From CAYPGJ01 sp964638515 (GTDB lineage Bacteria > Planctomycetota > Phycisphaerae > Phycisphaerales > UBA1924), in assembly GCA_964638515.1 (NCBI GenBank), contig CAZWZL010000004.1, positions 44,885 to 108,884 on the forward strand: DNA of 64,000 nucleotides, read 5' to 3'. The notes under the pieces were generated by a model that ran no database searches, was not told the origin of the DNA, and saw only the letters and a program-made list of their open reading frames with translations. This document shows positions 9,418 to 17,683 of this stretch, piece after piece (position 1 is the first letter of the stretch; each line of letters opens with the position of its first letter). The translations under genes and the position numbers were made by a program.

Positions 9418-10353
9418 ATGATTGTTCCGAGCGTCACCATTCTGATCAACGCGTTCAACGGGGCTCGCTTTCTCGAGCAGACAATCGAGAGCGTGCTTCG
9501 GCAAGAATGGCAGGACTGGGAGTTGCTGCTCTGGGACGACCGATCGACGGATGCCACGGCGGAGATTTTCCGGTCGCGCCGTGATCCTCGATTCCGGTAC
9601 ATCCTCGCGCCCGACCACACTCCGCTCGGACCGGCCCGTATCGCCGCCGTGAAGCACGCCCGTGGCGCGTGGATCGCGTTTCTCGATCAGGACGACCTGT
9701 GGACGCCGGACAAGCTTGCCCGGCAGATGGCGCTGGCGTGCGAGCCGGCCGGCCGCCGCCCGCTCGGGCTGGTCTACGGGCGTGCAGCGATTCTCCATCC
9801 CGGAAACCGCACGTCGGTGCATGATCATCGTCATGAGCACGGCGAGCTTCCGGAGGGCGATATCTTCGACCGGCTGCTGGTCGATTCGTGCTACATCGGG
9901 ATGAGCACCGCGCTGGTGCGCGCGGAGGCGTATCACGCGGTCGGCGGCTTCAGCGAGAGCTTCGACTATGCCATCGACTATCAGTTCTTTCTCGCGCTGT
10001 CCCGCAGGTTTGACGCGCGAGCGGTGCAGCCGGTGTGCTGCTGGTATCGAACGCACCCGGACTCGCTTTCGCAAACTCGGCGCGCCGAGGTACATGCCGA
10101 GGTCATCCGCGTCCTTGGGGAATGGGAAGGGATCGCGGATCCGGCGCTGCTCCGGCATCGTCGACGGGTGCACGAGACGTTGCTCGCGTACGAGCAAGCC
10201 CGGCTGGGGCAGGTTTGGCAGGGTCTGGCTCGCCTCGTTCGTCGCGGCTCGATCTCGTACCTTGCATCGCGCCCCTTCGTGCGGGCCGGTCGATCGGTGC
10301 GACGGCTGTTTCGGCCTTCGCCGTGGGCTCCTCCGGCCTACTTGGAGAAGTAA
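9418..10353 (+). CDS. Family 2 glycosyltransferase
   Basis: 311 residues with the GT-A fold of GT2. The N-terminus has VTILINAFNGARFLEQTIES, then WDDRSTDAT (nucleotide-binding aspartates), and IAFLDQDDLWTPDKL gives the metal-binding DQDD. The C-terminal part holds the predicted acceptor region (GGFSESFDYAIDYQFFLALS). ATG at 9418 begins the conserved fold; longer readings run back into the P450. It ends 16 bases inside the convergent aminotransferase gene. Donor and acceptor unknown. Confidence 0.88.
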   Translation: MIVPSVTILINAFNGARFLEQTIESVLRQEWQDWELLLWDDRSTDATAEIFRSRRDPRFRYILAPDHTPLGPARIAAVKHARGAWIAFLDQDDLWTPDKLARQMALACEPAGRRPLGLVYGRAAILHPGNRTSVHDHRHEHGELPEGDIFDRLLVDSCYIGMSTALVRAEAYHAVGGFSESFDYAIDYQFFLALSRRFDARAVQPVCCWYRTHPDSLSQTRRAEVHAEVIRVLGEWEGIADPALLRHRRRVHETLLAYEQARLGQVWQGLARLVRRGSISYLASRPFVRAGRSVRRLFRPSPWAPPAYLEK

Positions 10354-11555
10354 CGCAACACTCGAGTGAACGCGAGACACACGTCGTTCACGTCCGCGTC
10401 GGTCAATTCCGATCCCAGCGGCAGCGACAGCGTGGCGTTTCCGATTCGCTCCGCGTTCGGATGATCGCCCGGTTTCCACGCGAAGGCCTCGCGGTAGTAG
10501 GAATGCAGGTGAACGGGCACGTAGTGCACCCCCACGCCGATTCCTTCCGCGTGCATGGCGCTCAGAACCTGGTCCCGTGATGCGGACAATCGGTCGAGCG
10601 CCAGGAGAGGGGTGTACAAGTGAAGCGCGTGGCGCGATTCGGGCTCGGGGTCCGGAGGAAGCCGGCACGGCAGCCCGACCAGCCTGCGTTGATACTCGCT
10701 CCAGATCTCCTGTCGCCGCAGGCTCCGATCCTCCAGACGGGCCAACTGGACCAGCCCGAGCGCGGCGCTGATGTCCGTCATGTTGCACTTGAACCCGGGC
10801 CTCGTCACCTCGTAGTGCCGATAGCCTCGGTCGCTGAAGCGGCGCCAGGCATCCGCGCTGAGGCCGTGCAATGCGAGGGTTTTGATCTCGGCTGCCAGCG
10901 CCGCGTCGCGGGTGACCACCATTCCACCCTCCGCGGTGGTCATGTTCTTCGTGACATAGAAGCTGAAGCAGCCCGCGTCGCCCATGAGTCCGGAAGGCGT
11001 CCCGTGCCACGATGACTCGATGGCGTGCGCGCAATCCTCAACAACCAGCAGCTCGTTCGCGCGCGCCAACTCCAGGATCGGCCCCATTTCGCAGCACCGG
11101 CCGCACATGTGCACCACGAGAATGGCCCGCGTGCGTTCGGTGATGCGGCGCTCGATCGCGTCGGCCGACACGTTGAACGAGTTCTCGTCACAGTCGGCCA
11201 GGACCGGGGTCGCGCCGGTGTGAATGATGGCGTTGATGGTTGCGCAGAACGTCATGGGGGTCGTGATGACCTCGTCACCCGGCCCGACTCCCAGGCCAAG
11301 GAGCGTGAGGTGCAGCGCCGCGGTAGCGGAGTTCACCGCCACCGCGTGTGGCGCGCCCTTGTAGGCCGCGAACGCCTGCTCGAACGCCTGGACGCGAGGC
11401 CCGGTGCCGATCCAGCGGCTCCGGAGACAAGCGACGACTGCGTCGATCTCGTCATCGGTCATGGCCGGGGCCCCGAACACCAGCATTCGCTCGGGCGCCC
11501 GCACGGGCCGCCCGCCCGCCACGGCCGGCCTGCTGTCTTCGTGCTGGACGCTCAC
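10338..11555 (-). CDS. DegT/DnrJ/EryC1/StrS-family sugar aminotransferase
   Basis: A 405-residue PLP enzyme that typically aminates a keto nucleotide sugar with glutamate as donor. Visible features: an N-terminal FGAPAMTDDEIDAVVACLRS, the phosphate-binding NSATAALHLTLLGLGVGPGD, the cofactor aspartate in VVEDCAHAIESSWHG, and the Schiff-base lysine in CFSFYVTKNMTTAEGG. GTG start at 11555; stop overlaps the convergent GT2 gene by 16 nt. With the cupin ketoisomerase and the acetyltransferases nearby it could make an N-acetylated amino-deoxysugar (inference). Family membership is secure. Confidence 0.92.
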   Translation of the reverse strand: MSVQHEDSRPAVAGGRPVRAPERMLVFGAPAMTDDEIDAVVACLRSRWIGTGPRVQAFEQAFAAYKGAPHAVAVNSATAALHLTLLGLGVGPGDEVITTPMTFCATINAIIHTGATPVLADCDENSFNVSADAIERRITERTRAILVVHMCGRCCEMGPILELARANELLVVEDCAHAIESSWHGTPSGLMGDAGCFSFYVTKNMTTAEGGMVVTRDAALAAEIKTLALHGLSADAWRRFSDRGYRHYEVTRPGFKCNMTDISAALGLVQLARLEDRSLRRQEIWSEYQRRLVGLPCRLPPDPEPESRHALHLYTPLLALDRLSASRDQVLSAMHAEGIGVGVHYVPVHLHSYYREAFAWKPGDHPNAERIGNATLSLPLGSELTDADVNDVCLAFTRVLRYFSK

Positions 11556-11642
11556 GAACCGCGCGCTCCTTCGGGGCTCTGTCGGGCAAGACTGACCACC
11601 CGCCTCGCGGTATGCTAGCGAGATCGGTACGCCACATCCCGC

Positions 11643-12854
11643 ATGAAGAGCCGTTTACGAATCGCGATCATTGGAGACCGTGGGATACCGGCGCGCTATA
11701 GCGGCTTCAGCAACCTTGCCGAGGAAGTGGCCACAAGACTCGTTCGCGACCATGGGATGGACGTGACCGTCTATTGCCGTTCGAACTACTTCCGGGATCG
11801 GCCCCGGATGCTTCGGGGCGTTCGGCTGATCTATCTTCCGGCGCCGGGTGGAAAGAGCTTCGAGAGCATCCTCCACAGCACCGTCTCGATTCTGCACGCC
11901 GCGTGCGGTCGCTTCGACGTCGCGTTCGTGCTCGATCCCGGCAATGCTCCGTTTGTGCTCCCGCTCAAGCTGCGGCGATCGCCGCTCCTCATTCACACGG
12001 ACGGCCTGGGGTGGCAGCGGCGCAAGTGGAGCCCGCTGCAGCGCCGATACTACAAGTGGTCCGAATGGGTCAGCACGCGTCTCGCTTCCTGGCTCGTCAC
12101 CGATTCAGTCGCCATGTGCGATTACTACGCGCAGGAGTACGGCTCTGAATGCGCGTTCATCCCCTACGGCAGCCGCGTTGGGGATGAGCCTGTGGATGAC
12201 GCGCTCGTTCGATTCGGGCTGAGCCCGGGCCGTTATCTGCTTGCCGTTGCGCGCATCGAGCCGGAGAACAACACCGATCTCCTGATTCGCGAGTATCGCG
12301 CCTCGGGGGTGACCATGCCCCTGATCGTGGTCGGAGCCGCCCGATACGAGTCGGAGTACTCCCGGCGTGTGCTCGGGGAGCACGACGATCGCGTACGGTG
12401 CGTCGGCGCGGTCTATGACTCCGCGCAGCTCAACGGCTTGCTGCGACATTGTCGGTTGTACCTGCACGGGCACGAGGTCGGCGGCACCAACCCGAGCCTT
12501 CTGCGCGCCATGCACGCGGGCGCGGCCTGCGTCCCGCTCGATGTGCCGTTTCACCGTGAGGTGCTGGGCGAGAGCGTCGAGTATTTCTCCCGTTCCGCGG
12601 GCTCGCTCGCGGGCTTGCTCCGTCGATTGGACGCCGACGACCGGCGGGTTCACGAGATCGCGTCGGTTTCTCGCCAGCGTGCCGGCGAGCTGTATCGATG
12701 GGACGCGGTGGCCGCGGCGTACGCCGACCTGTTCGAACGCATGCGCGACATCCGTCGCTCGGGCCGATCCTATCGTGCGTTATCCGGCGTTCGGCTGTAC
12801 CGCCCCGAGACGTTCGAAGGCGCGGAGCGCTCTCTCGATGAAGGCGCACCATGA
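11643..12854 (+). CDS. Family 4 glycosyltransferase with DUF1972-type N-terminus
   Basis: 403 residues. The first 150 residues match the DUF1972/rhamnosyltransferase type (IAIIGDRGIPARYSGFSNLA, then VFVLDPGNAPFVLPL-like core and WSPLQRRYYKWSE). The second lobe has the GT4 donor-side pattern (RYLLAVARIEPENN, GHEVGGTNPSLLRAM). ATG at 11643. It overlaps the following GT2 gene by 4 nt (ATGA), so the two are translationally coupled. Likely adds a deoxyhexose to the lipid-linked glycan on the cytoplasmic side; the sugar is not readable. Confidence 0.88.
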   Translation: MKSRLRIAIIGDRGIPARYSGFSNLAEEVATRLVRDHGMDVTVYCRSNYFRDRPRMLRGVRLIYLPAPGGKSFESILHSTVSILHAACGRFDVAFVLDPGNAPFVLPLKLRRSPLLIHTDGLGWQRRKWSPLQRRYYKWSEWVSTRLASWLVTDSVAMCDYYAQEYGSECAFIPYGSRVGDEPVDDALVRFGLSPGRYLLAVARIEPENNTDLLIREYRASGVTMPLIVVGAARYESEYSRRVLGEHDDRVRCVGAVYDSAQLNGLLRHCRLYLHGHEVGGTNPSLLRAMHAGAACVPLDVPFHREVLGESVEYFSRSAGSLAGLLRRLDADDRRVHEIASVSRQRAGELYRWDAVAAAYADLFERMRDIRRSGRSYRALSGVRLYRPETFEGAERSLDEGAP

Positions 12855-13846
12855 GTTCCGAGCCGAGCGTTTCCATCATCGTGGTCAACTGGAACGTGGC
12901 TGACCTGCTCGACGTGTGCCTCCGCTCGATCGAGGCGCACGCGCCGTCGGGCCGGCACATCCAGGTCCTTGTCGTCGACAACGCTTCCACCGACAACAGC
13001 GTTGAGCTGGTGCGGGCGCGTCACCAGAACGTAGATCTCATCGTCAACACCGCCAACATCGGCTTTGCCCGTGCGAACAACCTCGCGCTGGAGCGCTGCG
13101 GCGCCCCCTTCATCATGCTTCTGAATCCTGACGCTGAACTGCTGCCCGAGGCCCTTGAATCGCTGATCTCGGCGTTGGAGACCGACCCCGGCGTCGCTAT
13201 CGCGGGCGCGATGCTGCTGAACCCCGATGGGTCATTCCAAAGGGGGTGTGGAGGCGCACTCCCGACTCTGGCCAACACCGCCTGGCATTCGTTTCGGTTC
13301 GATCGATTGATGCGCCGGCGGTGGGCCCCCCCGCCCCTGTTCTACGACGAGCACGACGCCGAGCTACGGGCCATGCAGTGGGTCTCGGGCGCGGCGATGC
13401 TGGTCCGCCGTTCGGCATTAGAGCACCGTATTTTCGACGACCGATTCTTCATGTACGCCGAGGACATGGAGCTGTGCCACCGCATGACGACGGAAGGCCA
13501 CTCGATCCGGTTTGTGCCGCACGCGCGGGTCAAGCACCACATGGGCGCGAGCATGCGTCGCCAGACCTCGCAGGCCATTACCGCTTCCCTGGTCAACGGG
13601 CCACGCGCTTTCTTCCGGATGCGCCACGGGGGCGTATCGGTGCTTTGTTTCGATGCGATTGTGTTTTTCGGATACTTGCTGCGATGGACCGGATTCGCGG
13701 TTCGGGCCGTGCTCGGGGCCGACGCCAACGCCCGACAGCGTGCGCACGACTACCGACGCTTTTCAATGGTGGCGGCGAAGCTCCTGATCACCCGCCGCCG
13801 GCCTTCCGCGCCAGCCAGAACTCCTGGAGCAGATCCGGCGCATTGA
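12851..13846 (+). CDS. Family 2 glycosyltransferase, rhamnosyltransferase-like (WbbL type)
   Basis: 331 residues. N-terminal SIIVVNWNVADLLDVCLRSI, VVDNASTDNS, NIGFARANNLAL and MLLNPDAELLP are the classic motifs of WbbL-type rhamnosyltransferases. A later MYAEDMELCHRM gives the catalytic-base ED motif. A hydrophobic segment near 260-285 (CFDAIVFFGYLLRW) may tie it to the membrane. Coupled to the upstream GT4 by ATGA. Its last 59 bases overlap the convergent fusion gene that follows. Confidence 0.9.
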   Translation: MSSEPSVSIIVVNWNVADLLDVCLRSIEAHAPSGRHIQVLVVDNASTDNSVELVRARHQNVDLIVNTANIGFARANNLALERCGAPFIMLLNPDAELLPEALESLISALETDPGVAIAGAMLLNPDGSFQRGCGGALPTLANTAWHSFRFDRLMRRRWAPPPLFYDEHDAELRAMQWVSGAAMLVRRSALEHRIFDDRFFMYAEDMELCHRMTTEGHSIRFVPHARVKHHMGASMRRQTSQAITASLVNGPRAFFRMRHGGVSVLCFDAIVFFGYLLRWTGFAVRAVLGADANARQRAHDYRRFSMVAAKLLITRRRPSAPARTPGADPAH

Positions 13847-15794
13847 CCCGCTGCGACGACACCTGCGCGAACGGCCGGAGCAGCTTTTCCCGAACGAACA
13901 GCGGCGGATGCACCGCCAAAAACCATTTTCGGCCCTCTTTGTACTGCCCCTGGACCACCACCTGGCCGCAGTTGTACTGACGGTGCTCCTCGATGGTCGT
14001 CAGCAGATGCCGGCACCGATCTCCGTGCGTCGTGCAGATGAACACGCCGCCGGGCCGCAGCACGCGGTGCGCCTCGCTGGCCCACGCCAGTTGCATTGCT
14101 TCAGACAGATGCGTGAACACGGAGAAGCAATAGACGACATCGAAGCGCCCGTCTTCGAATGGCAACGGCGGAGCCAGCTCGTTTCGGACGAAGGTGATTC
14201 CCGACAGGTTCGCGCGGCACCATTCGATGGACTCCTCGTTGTAATCCGAGCCAGTCAGCGTCAGGTCGCGCCCGGGCAGAAGCGACTTCATGTGGCGCAG
14301 CAGGCGGCCCGGGCCGCAACCCCACTCCAGAACGTCCAAGGAACACGCTTCCGTTGCTTCCGAGATCAGTCTGGCAAACTCGCCCGCGTGCCGCAGCCCC
14401 GAGTCTCGGTACTCCCGCCAGTCCACGTGATGCAAGGCGTCGAACGCCAGGTGCGCCGGCGGTGTTGCAAATCCCGGATTCTCCTGGACAAACCTCCGGT
14501 TTCGCGGCGCCGCTCGCGCTCGCGTCAGCCAGAAATACGCCATGTCCGCCGGTTTGAGCAGCCCGGCCCGGCGCACGCTTCGCAGGGCCAGGAACTTGGA
14601 TCGCGACACCAACCCGCGGCGTTTCGATCGCCCACTTCCTGAATCGCTGTCGGCCTGCATCCAAGCCTCCTCGTCGTTCACGTTTGCCGTCCGCTCGTAC
14701 AGCTCGACATAGCGAGGCGCGAGCGCCTCCCAATCGAATCTCTCGCGCGCGTTCTCGACGCCTCGGAGCGCATCCCGCGCGTGCGGCCGCGCCTGAAGAT
14801 CGGAGAGCCTCTCGGCGAGCAGGCCGGGCTCCCGCATGTCCACGTGACACGCGTCGTTCGGGGCGATCCAACGAAAGTGCGCCGAGTCGTGCATCAGCAC
14901 GGGCGTTCCGACCGCGAGAGCCTCGGCGATCACGAGGCCGAACGCTTCGAACACCGAGGGCACGACCATGACATCGGCCATGGCGTACAGATCGCCGATG
15001 GCGTCAGACGCCACACGTGTGACACGCACGCGCTTCCCGAGACGATTCTTCGCTTCCTCGAGGATCGTCGGATCGCCCTGATCCATGCTTCCGTCGATCC
15101 AGAGCAGGAAATCCCCGCTCATTCGCTCGACCTCGCGGATGAGATGATCGACCCTCTTCTGTACACGGTTGATGGCGCCAACATACAGAATCAGAAACGT
15201 CTCTTCGTCGATGGAGTGCCGCCGACGAAGATCCGCACGTGTGTCGCTCGACGTGAATCGATGCACGCCCGGCTGCAACAGGGCCATCCGATGCTCGGAC
15301 ACGCCGTGGGCGAGCGCGTCGGTGTACGCCACAAGCCCGATCTGATGCAGGAAGTCACACGGCGGGTAGTCCGCCGGCGGCATCGAAGTTCCTTCCGTGT
15401 ACAAGAGCCGAAACCGCAATCCGAGGCGATCTCGCAGACGGACGAGCGCCTTCGCGAGCGGTGGATCGATGCAGTGCACCACGTCGAAACGCCCAGATCT
15501 GAGGTGCGGCAGCAGCGCCAGCGCAAAGGTGGCGCATTCGGCATGCAAGGCGGTTTTGCCGACCAGCCGATGGATCGGCAGCCGCCGATTCAGCCAGCCG
15601 TTTCGGCGGGCGAATCGGAGCACGATCTCGCGCTCCCGAACCGGCCCGCCCCCCTTGAAGAGCTTGGCGTCCACCCGGTCTCCCAAGGCATGAAACAGGT
15701 TTGCGAACAACCGCTCGAATCCGCGCTGTTCGACGCCCACCCCGGGACACACCAATGCGACGCGCAGGCGCGCGCGCACCGGCTGTTCGAGCAT
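13788..15794 (-). CDS. Glycosyltransferase (GT4)-methyltransferase fusion protein
   Basis: A continuous 668-residue frame joining two enzymes. Residues 1-365 are a GT4 glycosyltransferase (VALVCPGVGVEQRGFERLFA, LILYVGAINRVQKRVDHLI, and the donor-site VFEAFGLVIAEALAVGTPVL). A polar linker of about 30 residues (NDEEAWMQADSDSGSGRSKR) follows. Residues 400-668 are a class I SAM methyltransferase (LEWGCGPGRLLRHM near 487-500, LTLTGSDYNEESIEWC, FDVVYCFSVFTHLSE, LRPGGVFICTTHGD). ATG at 15794 chosen as the first ATG before the GT fold; no strong ribosome site. It would transfer a sugar and methylate the same or next residue. The last 59 bases overlap the convergent GT2 gene. Confidence 0.85.
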   Translation of the reverse strand: MLEQPVRARLRVALVCPGVGVEQRGFERLFANLFHALGDRVDAKLFKGGGPVREREIVLRFARRNGWLNRRLPIHRLVGKTALHAECATFALALLPHLRSGRFDVVHCIDPPLAKALVRLRDRLGLRFRLLYTEGTSMPPADYPPCDFLHQIGLVAYTDALAHGVSEHRMALLQPGVHRFTSSDTRADLRRRHSIDEETFLILYVGAINRVQKRVDHLIREVERMSGDFLLWIDGSMDQGDPTILEEAKNRLGKRVRVTRVASDAIGDLYAMADVMVVPSVFEAFGLVIAEALAVGTPVLMHDSAHFRWIAPNDACHVDMREPGLLAERLSDLQARPHARDALRGVENARERFDWEALAPRYVELYERTANVNDEEAWMQADSDSGSGRSKRRGLVSRSKFLALRSVRRAGLLKPADMAYFWLTRARAAPRNRRFVQENPGFATPPAHLAFDALHHVDWREYRDSGLRHAGEFARLISEATEACSLDVLEWGCGPGRLLRHMKSLLPGRDLTLTGSDYNEESIEWCRANLSGITFVRNELAPPLPFEDGRFDVVYCFSVFTHLSEAMQLAWASEAHRVLRPGGVFICTTHGDRCRHLLTTIEEHRQYNCGQVVVQGQYKEGRKWFLAVHPPLFVREKLLRPFAQVSSQRVNAPDLLQEFWLARKAGGG

Positions 15795-15958
15795 TGACCG
15801 CTGATTCTCGGACGTCACGCGATCAAGGTATCTGCTCTGTATCGCCTGTGTCGACTCCGCCACGATTCTCCGGGGCTTTACGGGGCCGGGCTGGCGCGAC
15901 GTCGCCCGGGGCCGGCCGATACCGTTTTTTGCCCGCCACGTTCGTTCAAGGAGTCTGC

Positions 15959-16216
15959 ATGCATCGCGAACTCGCCGCCTCAACGCCGTTTGTGGCCGCC
16001 GACGCCACAATGACCGACGCGCACACGGTGATGCATCGCGCGGGGGCGTCCTGGGCGGCGGTCGTTCATCAGGGCGTCGTGGTGGGCATCGTGACCGCGC
16101 AGCAGACGTACACCGCTGACTCAGACGCCATGGTCATCGGTTCGCTCGATTCCGACCATGCCGAGCTCGTGTGGTTTGACCGCCCCGCTTCCCGGGCTTC
16201 CGGACTCGCCGCCTGA
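15959..16216 (+). CDS. Small CBS-like protein (single motif)
   Basis: An 85-residue frame with a good ribosome site (AAGGAG 6 nt before ATG at 15959). The middle part, TMTDAHTVMHRAG then AAVVHQGVVVGIVTAQQ, looks like one CBS motif: a helix, a strand, then a Gly-rich V-G-I-V-T turn. CBS motifs bind adenine nucleotides or SAM as pairs, so this would need to dimerise. Its last 96 bases overlap the 3' end of the convergent flippase gene, and no partner gene is adjacent. A real gene is likely from the ribosome site and motif together, but not certain. Confidence 0.5.
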   Translation: MHRELAASTPFVAADATMTDAHTVMHRAGASWAAVVHQGVVVGIVTAQQTYTADSDAMVIGSLDSDHAELVWFDRPASRASGLAA

Positions 16217-17662
16217 GCCGAATCGCTTCCGGATCGCGTTGCGGACCGCCCCGATTTCCCGCAGCGTGACGACGCGCAGAGCGACGATCGTCGCCGGGTA
16301 GGTCAGGCTCACCACGAGCAATCCGAGCACCGAATCGGACAGCCCGAGCCCCATGCTCAGGCCGATGGACGCCGCGCTCGCCGCCGCGACTCGAGGCACG
16401 CACGCGAGTCGTATTCGGAACCCGACGACGCGTTGCGTCAGGATGAGGGCTGGAACGAGGCCCACCAGCAGGTCTGTCGCGAGCCAGGCGTATCCGACGC
16501 CGAGCAGTCCGTGATGCGGGATCAGCCATGCGAGGAGACCGGCCTTCGAGATCAACGCCAGCGCGGTGAGCCACAGCGCATACCGCTGCATTCCGGTCAC
16601 CAGCAGGATCGGGGCCAGAATGAACGTCGCGGCCCTGATCGTGAGGGCCAGCGCGAGGAGTCGAAGCAGCGGCGTCGCTTCGCGCATCCCCGGCCCGAGC
16701 AAATCGAGCAGGAAGGAGGGCGTCACCTGCATGACGCAGAACGCTCCGGCCGCGATCACGAAGGCCGCCTCCACTCCCCGCTGCACGACAAATCGGAACT
16801 CCGCCTCGCGCTGTTTCCAGAAGGAGGCCATCACCGGAAACAGCGTCGAGCCGACGGCGTCGATGGCGATGAGCACGGGAAACACGAAGCGTTGGGCGCC
16901 CGAAAAGAGGCCCACGGCGCGAGCGTCCGTCAGCTTGGACAGCATGACGAGGTCCAAGCTGTTGTAGACCGCCACCATGAGCCCCGCAGCGCCCAGCGGA
17001 GCTGCGGCGCGAAAGAGCCCGACGCTCTCCCCGGCGAGCGGCCCTCTCCGTCCGATGGACGGCATCCGGCGGCCAAGGAAGAGGACCGCCACGAGCGTGA
17101 TCGCGCGCGACGCCACGAAGCAGCCGACCAGGGCTTCCAGCGAGCCTCCCCTGGCGCTCACCATCCAGATCATGGCCACGGAGGCCGAGGCTCCGATGAT
17201 CTCCGCCCCGACATCCCGCTCCATGGTGAGATGCGCTTTGAAGAACGCTCGATACACGAGGGTCGGTGCGACGAACAGTGTACCGATGCCGCCGATGATT
17301 CCGGCGCGCACCATGGTGACCTCGTATCCAAGCCCCCACAGCAAGGCGAGCAGACAGATGATCGCCACGACGGCCTGAACGACCTTTGCGCCCGCAAGGG
17401 CGCGCAAGAGGCCCGGCTCTCGAGCCGGATTCCGGCAGATCTCCCTCACGGCGACGTCGGTCAGCGCGAAGTCCGCGATCCAGTCCGTCACCAGCAGCAG
17501 GGTGAGCACGAGCGAGTACTCGCCGAAGCGCTCCACACCCGCGTAGCGAACAACGATCACCGCGACAACGAACCTGATCGCGGCCAGCAAGGCCCTTCCG
17601 CCCGTCTGGCTTGTGGCGTTCTTGATCACGCTCCACAGAAGATTGGGATTGTGCTCATGCAT
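16121..17662 (-). CDS. Polysaccharide/lipid-linked oligosaccharide flippase (Wzx type)
   Basis: 513 residues with about 12-14 membrane segments. The N-terminus (NLLWSVIKNATSQTGGRALL, then RFVVAVIVVRYAGVERFGEY) matches the polysaccharide synthase/MOP-fold flippase group. It would move undecaprenyl-linked repeat units across the inner membrane. ATG at 17662. It lies 21 nt after the stop of the O-antigen ligase/polymerase gene on the same strand, giving a usual flippase-polymerase pair. The last 30 residues are polar and overlap the small convergent CBS-like gene. Confidence 0.88.
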   Translation of the reverse strand: MHEHNPNLLWSVIKNATSQTGGRALLAAIRFVVAVIVVRYAGVERFGEYSLVLTLLLVTDWIADFALTDVAVREICRNPAREPGLLRALAGAKVVQAVVAIICLLALLWGLGYEVTMVRAGIIGGIGTLFVAPTLVYRAFFKAHLTMERDVGAEIIGASASVAMIWMVSARGGSLEALVGCFVASRAITLVAVLFLGRRMPSIGRRGPLAGESVGLFRAAAPLGAAGLMVAVYNSLDLVMLSKLTDARAVGLFSGAQRFVFPVLIAIDAVGSTLFPVMASFWKQREAEFRFVVQRGVEAAFVIAAGAFCVMQVTPSFLLDLLGPGMREATPLLRLLALALTIRAATFILAPILLVTGMQRYALWLTALALISKAGLLAWLIPHHGLLGVGYAWLATDLLVGLVPALILTQRVVGFRIRLACVPRVAAASAASIGLSMGLGLSDSVLGLLVVSLTYPATIVALRVVTLREIGAVRNAIRKRFGSGGESGSPGSGAVKPHELGMVGIERTDDHGV

Positions 17663-17683
17663 GACGACTTGGCCACCGTTGCA

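Noticed and set aside
13788..13846. Possible frameshift causing the overlap of the GT2 and fusion genes
   Set aside because: Both frames end naturally and convergent overlaps of similar size occur elsewhere in the window (GT2/DegT, M1/kdsB).
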